In this document: in pieces, positions 1 to 14,000 of the stretch
Layout: every line of letters begins with the position of its first letter
How positions within the stretch are numbered: position 1 is the stretch's first letter
NCBI GenBank assembly: GCA_935421135.1
Contig: OW285187.1
Coordinates: 28,520,429 to 28,584,428 of the forward strand
Length of the DNA stretch: 64,000 nt
DNA from: Bugulina stolonifera
Taxonomy: Eukaryota > Bryozoa > Gymnolaemata > Cheilostomatida > Bugulidae
Direction of reading: 5' to 3'
Made by a program: the position numbers and the translations under genes
The notes under the pieces: generated by a model
Database searches by the model: none
What the model was told of the DNA's origin: nothing
What the model saw: only the letters and a program-made list of their open reading frames with translations

Positions 1-13
1 GGTTATAGGATAC

Positions 14-3000
14 CTGTGTCCTTGTCCAGGTTGAAATAGAAGAGAGAGCCATCCCCTAGGGCACACAGTAAATATGTGCTCATTTCAAATGTTGCCATGA
101 GAATAGACCTGGGCAGGATCTCTGCAACAGAAGTGAGTGTATTAATATGTGTGAGAGAGGAATGTAATACAATGTACCAACTAAATTGTATGCAACGTTC
201 GAATCTGACACCCCATATTGTGTATCGTAGACAGCAATACGTGATGTAATAGAATGTAAGCAATCAGTTCGTGATTCCGCAGATGATAATTAATAAGTTC
301 GCATAAATGCATATGCCATTAAATTATTTTGTTCATAAAACTAATTCAAATTATATAATGGCTGTGGAAGATCAACTAACCTCCACCCAGTTCTTCCTTG
401 TGGAAGACACTCATGTCTTTGAGATTAATGGTAAGTGCTGACATGTCCCACAATCCCACAGCACACATGGTGGAAAATGGCTGACCACCTAGTGGTGTTA
501 TATCAAGACAAGCCACCTCTGCAGGCATTTCCACAGATCTGGAAAGTATATGGGTACACATGTACTAATACTATTCAATACAGTGATTTACACAAATGTA
601 GTGATACACTAAATGTAGATAATTTTATGGAGACAAGCTCAGCCTACTTACCTAGACAGCGTGATTTGGCCATTTCCTAATTCAAAGTAAAAGAGTTGCT
701 TGCCGCAGGAGCACACTGCTTGTTGATCATTGGCCGCTACAACGTTTATTTTTTTACCATCAGCCGGCTTCCAAATGGCTGTCTGTCCACCTCTAAACCC
801 CGATACCAACCGTATAGCAGACATTGTCATCTAAGTATAAGACAAGGAGTTGTCAGCAAACATAGACATTATACACAACTATATGCACCCAACACACGCT
901 TTTAATTTCAAATTGGGATAGAGATTAAACACAAAAGTAGTTTTGAAATTAAAGGGAACAAAACTGAATATATTACTTTTATCCATCTAATTTATACACT
1001 TTTTCATACAAAGTGGATGCACTAGGCATGTATATACACATATATTTGCATTTCAATAGACTAGAAATAAACACTGCCAGGATATGACATGTTTTATGGA
1101 GTAGTTGGGAAAACAAACCCCTCCACAGTACACACACAATTTATATGAAACACAAGTTTCCTGCATATACACATCTTAGAATTATTGTTATAATAAACAA
1201 TAGCATCAAAATGTAAGACCATGGTGGTGTTGACTGATGGGTAAAACCTTCCCATGACCAGCTACACTAATATTAACCAAACATGATTAATCTAACTGTG
1301 AGTGTGCCAAATTAAGGTAGTTTACTGTAAACCTGCCACCAGCGAACGGTAATTTACAATAATTTGACACCATTATCACTGTTCATGCATAACACATCTG
1401 ATGGAGGATTACTAGCAACACCAGTCTAGATCCTGCCCACCAACAGGAGACGCCATACTGTCACCACATCGTGCTAGAGAATATAGTAGGTAGAACACAT
1501 GCGATAGCATAGTGATAGAGTGCTGTGACAAACAGAGAAGGTACAGATAAGGAGGGAAGGAGAGGAACTACTGACCTGAATGACCTGATCATAGCAGACA
1601 TTGCTACAGTACAGCGTTCTCTCTTCTGCATAGAATCCAGCTATTTCTGTCTCCTCAACCTCTTCCCCTGATAGCTTCAGCAGCCTGGCAATGTTTAATT
1701 ATATACTCATTTAGTTAAAAATAACTTGTGATAAATGTATATCATTGTGTTACAAGAAAGAAGAACCATTGCCAGAAAAAAATGCAAATATAATACCTAC
1801 ATACTAATATAGTTCTTGAAAATGAAGAGTAATACAAGAATGTGGTAGGTCACAACCTTAACAGCTGTCTCCATGAGAAAACCTTGTTTTATTATAAGAT
1901 TCCAACTACACCGATACTGTCACTACTACTACCACTACCACCACTACTACCACCACAACTGCGCATTGCCCCTACACCCACCCACTAACACTACCTACTA
2001 GAGCTAGTACGACTATGACTACAACATGCTGTACCACTATGAGAAAATACATGTAACTACTGACCTTGTTTCACCAACGAATGACATAACTAGAACATTG
2101 TCAGTCTCTTTACTGTCCATACGTAGCGGCCACAATCCTTTGATACCAGCCATATCAATGCTTGCGTTCTCTTGTATACCTACCAACAAGATAACACAAC
2201 TATATTGTTATGTATAACTCATATAACAAGCTAACACACATAAAATAAAAATATAATGTACAGAGTTACACAGGATATCCAATTAAATCACATTCCGCTA
2301 GGTGAAATAAAACATACCAATGCCATTTCTAATGATACGAAGAGAGCCATCTCTGTATGCCCCAGAACATGTGACAAGTTGTCCTTGACCCTGTCTATCA
2401 AGGTCAACCACACACATGTCAACGATAGGGCCGAGGTTGGTGTAAGAGTCCATTACATGTACATACGAGTCTCTCTCATCAGGTTTGACATCAAGCTGTA
2501 ACAGCAAGTGTGAACTCACCACAATATGTAACAATTCCAATGGGAACATATATAGCACTATTAGATAGGGAAATATTTGGCTAGCAAGGGTACCATTTAT
2601 TATTGTTTACATAGGCCATGATTTGATGAAGTTATAAAAATTCTACATTATTTGTAAAAACAGATTTGCTGCCAAAGCCTACACTGATACTGTCTATACA
2701 AACTAATACTGTACTTTTAGGATATCAAAGTACAATGACCCTTCAGGTGTAGTGTAGGTGGGCAAGTGTGACTGCCCATTACAATGTAAACCTCCAGCTT
2801 ATGATAAAACAACACTTTGGATTCCAGAGGAAAACAATATACTAACTCTGATCAGTTGAGAATCTCCAATCTTTGAGCCTACATAAACCACAGCATTGTC
2901 CAAGTAGGTTAGAGTTTCAGGGATGCTAGTCTATAACATACTCACATGCTGAATGCAAGACGGGTGAATGGATACAACAATAGCAGAGCCAGCAAGAACA

Positions 3001-6000
3001 GTGATGCCAACACAATTATACATATACATTTAGGATATTAAAGTATCTTGCACCAATCTTATAGCAGCTGCATATTGTGGGAAATAGTACATTGGATATT
3101 AATTTAACTGCATTTGTATCTATGTACAATAGCATGTCAGCATCATGGGAACAGAAACACTGAATTTTTACATTTGGGGCAACCAGCATATTAAAACAAG
3201 AGGCCACTATTGTAGTAGGTCAGCAGTGGCTGCATATCAAGTGGACAAGCCATAAATGCCACGTACCTCTCCCAGCAGTTCCACCTTTAGATCCTTACAG
3301 TACAGAGTACCATCTGCCTTCTCAGCTTTCTCCAGTAGTAACATAAAGAGGTGACCTTGCATGTCCCCCAGAAGGTACCTGTTTGCAGCAACATGTCACA
3401 AATATAGTTAATACAGCTAATATACATGTAGGTAGGAGCAGAAAGTTCACCAAGAAATATGTGATATGAGGTAAAACAATGCAAGATATTTAAATGTGCT
3501 CCAAGACTAATAGGAGTTAGACGCATATCCAATAGTAAACGTAAACATTAAAATAGTTTTACACAAAAGTGATAATAATGCATTTTTACTGGCAATTTCA
3601 ATAATGCATGCATGTAGAGGCAACTTTTCAAGCAGCAATGAAACATGATAATATTATATACTTGTATAATGATATTTCGAAGAAATAGAGACAAGTATAT
3701 ACCATGTATAAAGCAAGCACACGTAAGTCAACTGTGTGTATAATGTCATTTATGGAAATGATAATATAATATTATATGTATTTATTGCCATTTCCCAGTA
3801 AGCTATATATAACATATTATTTGAATATTACATAATTACAACAACTGAGTATTGTATGTAGGGCCTACATGCATGTGCATGAGATGAAGCTAACTCGGCC
3901 AGCATGCGGAGATACTCCCAAAGTTATTAATCAATTCTAGTTACATAACAGTGTAACAGATAGGGTACATACATACAGTACAGGTATATTATATTGTACT
4001 TCGTGTGTACAGTAACACTTGGTTCCCTGTGCTGAGCAGTGGCCCAATTCTGCTCTATTAATAAACGTACAAAGTACACGTACTCTATCATTCCACCATT
4101 ATGACAGTTGTCTGTCACCAAGTGGAAATAAATTATATTGTTGTAGCACATTGCAGTGATTTCAACAATTTCTATATTACAGTACATTTGAGCATACATA
4201 GATACTATGCAGTTGTATTATACTTGTTGGCAGTGTTAGAAGTGGAACCAAATGAGGTGGCTACACCACACATGCAATTTCGGGGCAATGCTTATTTCAG
4301 TGTATAGGCTTAAGTCTGGAGGTGGTGGGTACACTCTGTATATGCGCGTGCTCGCTCACATCTAAGACTGAATGTTGGTCTATACTATACCATATATGAA
4401 CTGTGCGACGGAAAGATTAGAGATAGCCTACCTAGAGCCGTTTTCATCAACAGAACCACAGCAGGTGATTGTACTCTGTTTTATTATACTCGGGGCAACA
4501 GTTATCGGTTGACCATCTCCTCTATGGTAGGTTATAGATTCCTGGCCAATAATAAGAGCTCCACCAAACGGCATGGGGACTGTAATAAGTACAACATGCA
4601 TACAGTAAACCACAGCAATGTACTGCCAACTATACAACTATTGGTAAACATATGAGAGAACATACAGGTACTGCAATGTACATATAGCACTATTTCCACA
4701 CCCAATATAATAACAAACACTATTTTAATAGCATTTACCTGGTTGCAGCATAAACGCCTCATTCTCAACGTTGTCCTGGTTCCATGGACCTTTCTGGAAT
4801 TCTTTTTCACGCAAATTAATTTCATAAGTCTTGACATGTCTGCCGTGTGAGTCCTGGTGGATTATTATTATTGTAGGTGTGTTGCACCCGTGTAGAAACT
4901 TTACGTCAATCACATTCAGTTCTTCCAATCTACATCAAATAGAATAGAATATATTACCTGATGGATGTAAGTCAACAAAATACAAGTACATAGGTTCTGT
5001 GTGATGCTAGTTGGTTAAAATTGTACATGAATACATACAATCTCACAAACTGTTTTATTATATTTAATCTATGTGGACCATACATTCTGCATGCAATTAG
5101 CTTACCATAAAAAATGCTTGCTATGAAATTATTAGTAACATATTACACAACTATATTGTATGTACAACATAACCAATCACCAATCACATCTATGTAAATA
5201 CAGAGAACTTGGTGGTACATTGCATTCGGTAACCAATTATACATGTACATATCGGCACGTACATAGGTCTAACATATAACACAGCTACACTAATAAATAC
5301 ATGTATGTACAATAAGTGCACATCCAACATTATGACACACATGTACTTGTAGAGCAGTGCACAACACATCTAATCTACTTTAAAAACACAAGTGAGATGG
5401 TTGTACAGTATTCATGGTATTTCCCACAGCACAGGAATGCTAATCAAATGTTGCATAATACACTTGCAAATAACTAAAAATAGAAATTCATTATACACCA
5501 ATATAATATCACAGGAATTGGTCTGAAATCTGACTAATACCTGGCATATACCTATATCTGTATATATGCAAACCTATGTCAAAGCTCAAACTAAGGATAA
5601 TTTCTAGCAGAAGACACAGAAATTAAATATTAGACTACCTGAGATTGAATGCCCGTACTTCCTTCTCGGGATGGTGATATATGTCTTTAGTTAGTGGTAT
5701 TACTTTGAACAGTCCATCGTAAAGACGTAGACCAATTGTTTTATTCATTGGATCAATCATACCGATTATACCACTCTCGGGAGTGCGGCCTATTTTATCC
5801 TGGACATTTCCATGAGCTCTAGTTACAATTTCAATGTCATTTCCCTCTTTCACACATCCCAGTATCATTGCATTATACCGATTGGTTAAAATGAAAAGCA
5901 GCTCTTGCTCAGACGAGTCCTAAAACATTGTTGTCATCAAAATAGTGCTTGCTTTCTCCTGCAGCAATGCATTTCATTTGTTTGTACACAAATTAACAAT

Positions 6001-9000
6001 CAACATAGTGCTTGTTTCCACAAGGGCCATTCCATGGGGACTGATCAAATTTGCGTGCTGGCCCGACTCAGATTCTTTTGAAAAATTGCAGGTTGAAAAA
6101 GCACCCTTGAGTTAGTGGGAAACCACCAATTTTCTTTCTATTTGACCCCTGTGGTTCCGGCAGCAGCTCGTTGAAAAGTAGAAAAATGTGGTGGGGACAA
6201 CTCCAAATAGACTTTTTTGAAATTCCTGAACATTCAAATTATTACTGTGGCCACTGTATGATACTTAGAGCTGTAATTTTTGTTACATAGATACTTTCAT
6301 ATACGTGCTTCAGTTTCACTACTCATTCAAGCCTGTATGGTCAACATATTGAGGGTCAGAGGTCACTGAAAACGCCTCTCGGAGCTAGTTTGACCCAAAT
6401 TCACTGAAAATCAACCAAATAAACACTGCTGGATTTGATGAAAAGAAGGTTGATATAGAATAACTAAGGATTAAAGGTGCTCAACACAAGGATAAATGAA
6501 TTTTTGAGAACACAAAAAACTCTCCAAAATGAACTGTATGGCGACAGCGGCTCAAATTCAACATGGCTGTCGTCCGAGTTGGCGTTTTGGGGCGCTATTC
6601 AAGGCTAAATCTACTAAACTTAGTAGTGAAAATTAATGGTGAAAATGTTGCTATATATACAATTCACACCTGTAGATTCCATTTCTGCAATAAAAACTTT
6701 GTCTTTTTGGGTCTAAAAGGCTGAATTCTCAGATTCAAATTTTACATACATTCGCTATAATATAGTGACTATATCGCCAATGCAGTTAATTGGCTATGGC
6801 CATAAAGGTCAGTCAAGACTTAATTTAAGGTGTAATTTGAGACTTGGCCTGGTTATGCAACATATTTTGTGAAGAAAAATGTGTGAAATCCGTTTTATTA
6901 GCCTAAACATGCAGTTTTGTTAACTTTGCCATTACTCTTCCTTTCACACGTTTGTTAAATGAGGCAGAATAGCTAAGCTAAGCAGTATCTCCAGGTCAGA
7001 CTTAACCAAGTATTGTTTAATGAAAAAGAAGGGGAAGAAGATGGAGCTCCATAGAACTAAGGCTTCTTTAATCAGTGGGTGAGGTGGTGTCTTAGCTCGG
7101 GATTTCTTTTTATGGTCACCATTAGTTATCAGATTCTAATCAAAAATATACATGCAAAATTATAGCCACAGCCCACAAACAATAGTTTTGACAAACTTAC
7201 ATAATTATATACATGTATTTAGCTTACAACTAAACCAGTCTTTACTAATTACAATGTAGCTTCAAAAATATTTTTTGTTCATGATATGTGAATAGTTCCT
7301 TTTCCGGTGTATAAGTGTTGTACAGTATTTATTAGAAGAGATTGAATTTCAGCAGTCCATAGTATAACAATTATTATGGCCAGGTCAATATGGTTGTCTG
7401 CACTTAGAAAGGTGAGATCTGCTCTTCTTTTATTCACTGAGCATAATTTTTTTCAGATAAGTGGTTTTCTTCTTTTGAAGGGCCAAAACTATCTCGATTA
7501 GAAATCAAGTTGTCGGTATAAGGAACAGCAAATTTGGCGAGGTGATGCTAGCAAGTACATTAAACATTATTACCTTTGGAAACAAGCAAACACTTGTAAT
7601 ATAATTTCAACTTGCTAGGTACAGCTAAACTTAGTCTCACAAAACCATATTCATATTTTTGATTACTCTGTTGATTAAAAGTTAATGCATGTCGCACCAC
7701 TTACCTTAGTTGTGGTCATTTATATAGGACCAAAAAGACATTTTTGGAGCTAATTAGCAAATACCGGTTTAATTGTCAGCTACATGTAAATATATATAAA
7801 AATTGTTAAAAGTTATCGTTCGAGGGCTGCGGCGACAGTTATGCATGTACATGTACATGTATATATTTGATTAGAATTTGATAACTAATGGTGACCCCAA
7901 AATTTGTCTTGAGCTAGTTTAAATTACCTTTAACTCCTCAGCCTTACCCACTGATTAAAGATGCCTTAGTTCCATGGAGCATCACTTTCTTCACCTTCTT
8001 TTTCACTAAACAATACTTGGTATAAGTTACACCTTGAAATACTGCTTAGATTAGCTATCTTACCTCATTTAACAAACGTGTGAAAGGACGAGTCATGGTA
8101 AAGTTACCAAAACTGCATGTTTGCGCTATTAAAAAGGATTTCACCCATTTTTCTTCACCAATAAGGTTGTATAACCAGGCCAAGTCGCAAATTGTACCTC
8201 AAATTAAGTCTTGACTGACTTCTATGGCCATAGCTAATTAACTGCATGGCCATGTAGTCACCATATTATAGCGAGCATATGTAAATTTGAATCTGAGAAT
8301 TCAGCCTTTTAGGCCCAAAAAGACAAAGTTTTTATTGCAGAAATGGAATCTACAGGTGTGAATTGTATATATAGCAACATTTTCACCATTAATTTTCACT
8401 ACTAAGTTTAGTAGATTTAGCCTTGAATAACGCCCCAAAACGCCAACCCGGACGACAGCCATGTTGAATTTGAGCCGCTGTCGCCATATGGTTTAGTCTG
8501 GAAAGTGTTTTTTATTCTCAAAAATTCATTTATCCTTGTATTGAGCATCTTCAATACTTAGTTATTGTATATCAACCTTTTTTTCATCAGATTCAGCAGT
8601 GTCTATTTGGTCGATTTTAAGTGAATTTGGGTCAAACTAGCTCCGAGAGGTGTTTTCGGTGACCTCTGACCCTCACTATGTTGACCATACAGGCTTGAAT
8701 AAGTTATGAAACTGAAGCACATGTATAAAAGTATCTATGCAACAAAAATTACAGCTCTAAGTATCATACAGTGGCCACAGTAATAATTTAAATGTTTAGG
8801 AATTTCAAAAAATTCAATTTGGAGTTGTCCCCACCACATTTTCTCACTTTTAAACGAGCTACTGCCGGAACCACAGGGGTCAAATAGAACAAAAATTGGT
8901 GGTTTCCCACTAATTCAAAGGTGCTCTTTCTACCTGCAAATTTTCAAAAGAATCTGAGTCGGGCCAGCACGCAAATTTGATCAGTCCCCATGGAATGGCC

Positions 9001-9933
9001 CACAAGTAGTTTCATCACAATTCACATTCTTAACCATGACTGTATGTTTTAAATATGCAATTAAAAAAAAGCATTTATGAACTGGAGTGAAATTGCACCA
9101 GGTCCACACTGGGTCACAAGTGGTCAGTAATGGCATTCATGTAAATGCACTACAAGAGGCATTGAATAGCCACTAACATTAGGTTTGAATAGTTCCATGA
9201 CTGCAATACGTCCATATATTTCAACTGCTTTCTTGGGTTTCAAACCTTCTGGTGTGACAAGGTATATTTCTAGCAAAGTGTTCTTGGCAACAATCAAATT
9301 CAAGTCATCTTTACCAGTAAAATGGCCTACAATATAAGACCAAAGGTATAACTCAACTTGAAATCAATGGCAAAAAAACAAACAATAAGTGAGCAGAGGT
9401 TGGATCTGAACATGCAGCCTAGGTCTACATGTATGTATTACTCTACTTCTTCACATCGAGCCATCTCAAAGTGAGCATCTCAAGTAACAAACAAATAAAA
9501 TAAGACTTTCAATATAACATTAATACTCTATAGAAATTCTCAACCCTACATAGAAGACCAAGAAGCATAGCAACATGAATATTATGCTAATGCAAATAAA
9601 TATACAAGAGCTTTACATAATATCTTGCTAAATGGATATTATATTTAGTATAAGTATTAGTCTTGGTGTTCTACTTTTTATCTATTACAATTTTTATTTA
9701 CTAGAACTAGTAGTGAAAGCCTTATTATGCTAACAGATCCAAACTCATATAATGGTTCATATTAATAATTATTATTAGTACAAAAATATTGCATGAATTA
9801 TTAAATGAGTTTTGGTGTGAATCTGTTATGATCATGATAATCACGGTGAGTTCATTCATTCACAGCACTCACCTGTCAGTGATTTGGTCACGGCAGTTGG
9901 CTTTTGAGCCGTGACAACATAATTTGTTGCCAT
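14..9933 (-). CDS. DDB1: DDB1, damage-specific DNA-binding protein 1 (5' part, 13 coding exons; 3' end off window)
   Basis: DDB1 is the WD40 beta-propeller adaptor of CUL4 ubiquitin ligases and part of the UV-damage recognition complex. Coding exons, in transcript order on the minus strand: 9933-9873, 9326-9178, 5919-5639, 4929-4739, 4579-4432, 3378-3267, 2930-2847, 2495-2318, 2170-2065, 1684-1576, 830-652, 538-381, 121-14. All junctions are GT-AG and phases agree throughout, giving about 621 residues, roughly the first 55% of a protein of about 1140 aa. Recognisable family blocks include [12 protein letters not shown] at the start, [81 protein letters not shown] and [14 protein letters not shown]. 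The start ATG (9933-9931) fits the usual N-terminus. The last visible intron starts at 13 and leaves the window. Intron 2 (after coding exon 2) holds a 3-kb foldback element. Identity is very secure; exon ends are inferred from splice consensus. Confidence 0.96.
6025..9000. mobile_element. 2976-bp non-autonomous foldback transposon with long inverted arms
   Basis: The left end (GGCCATTCCATGGGGACTGA) and the right end are reverse complements, and the match continues with scattered mismatches for about 1.13 kb on each side (about 6025-7156 against 7849-9000), leaving a loop of about 0.7 kb. The hexamer CACAAG lies immediately outside both ends (6019-6024 and 9001-9006), consistent with a 6-bp target-site duplication. 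No credible ORF or transposase was seen, so it should depend on an enzyme from elsewhere. It sits in a DDB1 intron between coding exons 9178-9326 and 5639-5919. I could not assign a superfamily from end sequence and duplication length alone. Confidence 0.9.
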
Positions 9934-11021
9934 TTTAGCCAGAAAAATTGATCAGGGTAAAAAATTATCGTCTAATTAAAGCAAAACACTTCTTATTCAT
10001 TCATGACACGGCATATAACTAATACTATCCAAATCGGGCAGATCACCAAATGTAAAAACAAAATTATTTGTCCAAGTACTTGTTCATGCATCCGCACTGG
10101 CAGAATGGTATTGCACTCACGCATCGGTCATCCTGCAATAGTGCAGTAGTTTACCTGCTGTGGATCGATTTTGTGCTAAGAACAAGAGGAATACCAAACT
10201 CTATGGGGTTGTCTTACTTTATTGCTAACAAGTGTTAATTCGTAATCTTCGAAATATATCCAAATGTTTCTGATTGGTGAAAAACTGAAGATTATATAGG
10301 GTCGTTGTTGTGGCCGCACAAACATTTATTATTTACAAAATTTAAAAGTCAAAATGAAAATCAACTGAAGGTGTTCACTTACACTTTTTACCAACCACAA
10401 CAATAAGAAGCAGGTAGGAAGCTGGTGCATTTTTTCCAATACACATTGGCTAGACGTTATTTATCGTTATTAGTTTGTGTTTACTGTGCAAGCCCATGCT
10501 ATAGACAGAGGAGAGCTGGTTGTCTAAACAAAATGAAAATCAAATGAAATCTAATCTCTCCAAACATTTACATTTATACTGTGACTCACATAGCAGAGCA
10601 TATTAGGCTATATACCTACAAAAATGGTTCAAAAGCACTTTGATATACAATGTTTAAAACACCGCTAGAATGGTGTTATGTGCTGTAGGCCTATTTAGTG
10701 GGGCATGGTTTCGAAGGTCTCATCTATCACAAGGTTAACAGTCTATTTTAATGTGTAATTCGTTGAGTTTTTGGACAGGAAGTTGCACATTCTCTCGCAA
10801 TTTCTGATATTGCAGTGGAATTTCTTATGGTTATGCTTTTGGTAGTAATAGCCTTTTGGCGATTCCAGTTTCATTTAGCTTATGTATTAGCCATTAGTCA
10901 CGCGGAATGTGGTTAATCGCTAGTGATTAATAATATTTTGCTATTATTTCAGGTGACAAATTTAATCGACAGTCGTTTATGATTGTTCAAAAGCTTCCAA
11001 CTTCACACTAGTTCAATTCAT
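9934..11021. promoter_or_regulatory. Intergenic region between head-to-head DDB1 and ALMS1-like genes (probable bidirectional promoter)
   Basis: The two start codons face away from each other across 1088 bp. DDB1 is transcribed leftwards and the ALMS1-like gene rightwards, so both promoters and 5' UTRs must lie here. No convincing TATA box was picked out. A possible splice acceptor (TTATTTCAG ending at about 10951) suggests the ALMS1-like gene could have a 5' UTR intron. An in-frame TGA at 10980-10982 precedes its ATG. Shared regulation is inference. Confidence 0.6.
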
Positions 11022-14000
11022 ATGGATTTAGATAAATTAGCAGAATCCTTCAGCTCCGACGTAATAAATGAAGCTATCTCGGAAATTATTGCCGAAGAGG
11101 ATTTGAAGGTATAACTTAACTTCTGGTTACAGAATTTATATTTTACAAGCTACAAGATTTTAAGTACCTGGAATCCAATGGCACAAGGTGACTAAACTAG
11201 CCTTTGTTATGTTTAGTACATTATGTACTTGAAGTTGCCTGTATTCACTGTTTAATGTTGATAGGATGGAGATGAGGATAAGTGGTATAGACACGCCCAA
11301 GATGTCACACCTCCTATAACTGGAGATACTTTTAGCCGGGTTTCTGAAATTAGTGAGGTAACTTAAAGTAGTACTAGTATCTCAACTTATCTCAAATTAA
11401 TACAGCCTTTGCCACGATAAGAGTTTCTTTCAACTAATTTTCTAAGTAATACAGAAGTTAGTTACTTAAAAATATTTGACTCAGTAGAATGATATGCCAA
11501 GTTATATTCTAAAATATTACCATGATTGATGTAGTTTTTCTAATCATACTGTAGGCTACAACACCAAGAGACACTTTTTTTTTTACCCTGTTTTTAACAA
11601 TTTGCAATTCCACCCATGCATCATCAGTACACCTGGGTTGGGAGATAGTGTAGTTGTTCTGCATACACATATGTCACAGGATATGAGTCAAACTGAGGCT
11701 TCACCAGAAACGCAGTCTGATCAAAGTGTGGATATGGAGAAGGTTTCACCTATAGTTGAACATGTGGGAAGACCAACCTCTGCCGGCTCTGGTCCCAGAA
11801 GTCTATCCACTGAAATGTATCATGTTGATCCTTTACCCACTAGCCAATTTCTCAAGGTATGTTATGGATTAATGGGACTATAAATATTACTATATAGCAG
11901 GCATATACAGAATTTGTTATAGGCTACTATTTGTAAAAGTGAGGTGATCTACTTGAAAATGCAGACAGCTTCAAACCCATACAGATTTAAAATCCTGTGA
12001 GTCATGAACATATTAATGCATTCCCAGCATGGCCGCATTCTCATTGCTACTCAGGTGACAAGTGGAAGATAGAAGGTGCAAATATTACATGGTGTCTATA
12101 TCATACGCAGTTGCATGTTTTTTGATCTACAACAGGACTTCCTCAGGAGGGGTCAGTAGGACTTGAAGTCAGGATGTAATTAAATATTTCATCTCTAACT
12201 GTTGTGATGTAACTTGACTGTGCTTATGTTATAATTACCTCCAAAATATGTTTGACAATAACCAAGATGTGTTAGGAATGAATATTTGATGTTAATTTCA
12301 CTGATTGCTGATCAATGTTGTGCAAATATGCCAATATTTTACAGAATACACCCCCTGTAAGTACATACAGTATCTCTACCTAAGTAATAGAATTTTTAGC
12401 ACTTCTTTCTTTCTGGTGTAGATCTACAGATCTCTGATTGACTCTTACCATCTAGAAACATATAAACTCTGTGGTTGGAGTTGTCGCCCCTACATAAGAG
12501 GTGACAACTCCAATCAAAGGGCCCTCTTGACTTGAACTAGGCTCTCGTGTTTACAGCTAAAGTTTTCTGTTGCTGCTGGCAGGTTACTTTATTATTCTTA
12601 TGAGTTTATAGATTGGCAAATGACGCGATCTCTTTGACATTTGTCAGTTGCAAATCTTCCATTCTTTAATTGGCTTAGCAACTTTGTGACATTGATCCTT
12701 ATTGTTTAGCATCTCAGCCGCTTTGTAACTGTATTATTTACATGTAATTGCATACAATGTTACATCTACTATTTAAACACATACTCTGAACTAACGTTGA
12801 CGCCAATCCGAGTATTTGTTTTTTTTTGTATGTGTAAGATTCTAAACACGGTTTACAAATGCCTCCATATATTTAATACAGGATGTACCCGGTTACATAT
12901 CTCCTGAATCCCGATCAAAGATGCTTGGTAGAGAGTCAGCCGCAGTTGCTGCTGCTGTTGACAGTGACAAGACAGGAAGTGCTGTGCACAGTCAGAGTGA
13001 AGACACATTACATACCCTCAGATACGATGAAAGACAAGATACGCTGGATGAAGACGAAACATGTGCTACAAGAAAGAGCTCGTTTTCTGCAAATGATGAG
13101 AGGAGTATCAAGAGTACATATTCAAGTAATAAAAGTACTTACTCAAATGGGAAGCAGCGCTCTGAAGGTAATTTCTCAACATATATTATAGAATTTACAA
13201 TATAGAGTGTGGAATCTAGTGATTTATCCCAGGTAGTATAAAATCTGGAATTTAGCATAATTGTAAGGTAAAGATAGCAGTATCTACTCCTTGCTGTTCA
13301 ATGATTTGATTTGATTTGGTTTGACTAAAGCTTACTGGCTTATGTACTTCCAAATTACACATAACTTTGTTTGATTATGTAAATACCTATATGTTGCAGT
13401 AAAACTATGTACACTGTAGTTCATTTTTGGTATGCTCATTTGCCTGTTTGAACCTTTTTCTTATATTCGTTTCTAAAACTGCAAATTACCTAATTTCTTG
13501 TTATAGTGTGTGACCATTTACTTGTTTTAGAATTCTCTTCAGTTTATCCAGGTATATGTAGAGTACATGTATGTTAGTTTCTGCTGCATGTTATGTGTTT
13601 CTACATGCATGTACACTATAATATTGCACCCTGTGCCATCACCTGTCTAGGTGAACTGACAATATGTCCTAATCAACTTCACTTTCATTATTCTTTATCT
13701 TTCACATCCTCTGCTGTTTTGTTTATGATATGCTTATTTCTTACTTTGAAAGTTTATAAAAAAATGTTATATTCAAAGTGTATTTTATATCACGCACGTT
13801 ATTGAAAATTAATAATCATTTTGTATTGTTCATTTCTACGGAATTATTTGATAAAATTTGTGAATCTCTCCTAGCATTCCCTGTTTTTTGTGTTATTTTC
13901 CGATGGTAGTTGAATATGTTTACTTACCTTTCTTACATACTTCCAGGGACCTCCTCTGTTGGCTCTACTACTGTGTTCAATTCAATAGCTCCAGATGCAT

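Noticed and set aside
11625..11679. Upstream acceptor for the third ALMS1-like exon (after CATCATCAG)
   Set aside because: In the phase set by the previous exon it meets a TAG at once; the acceptor ending at 11679 stays open.
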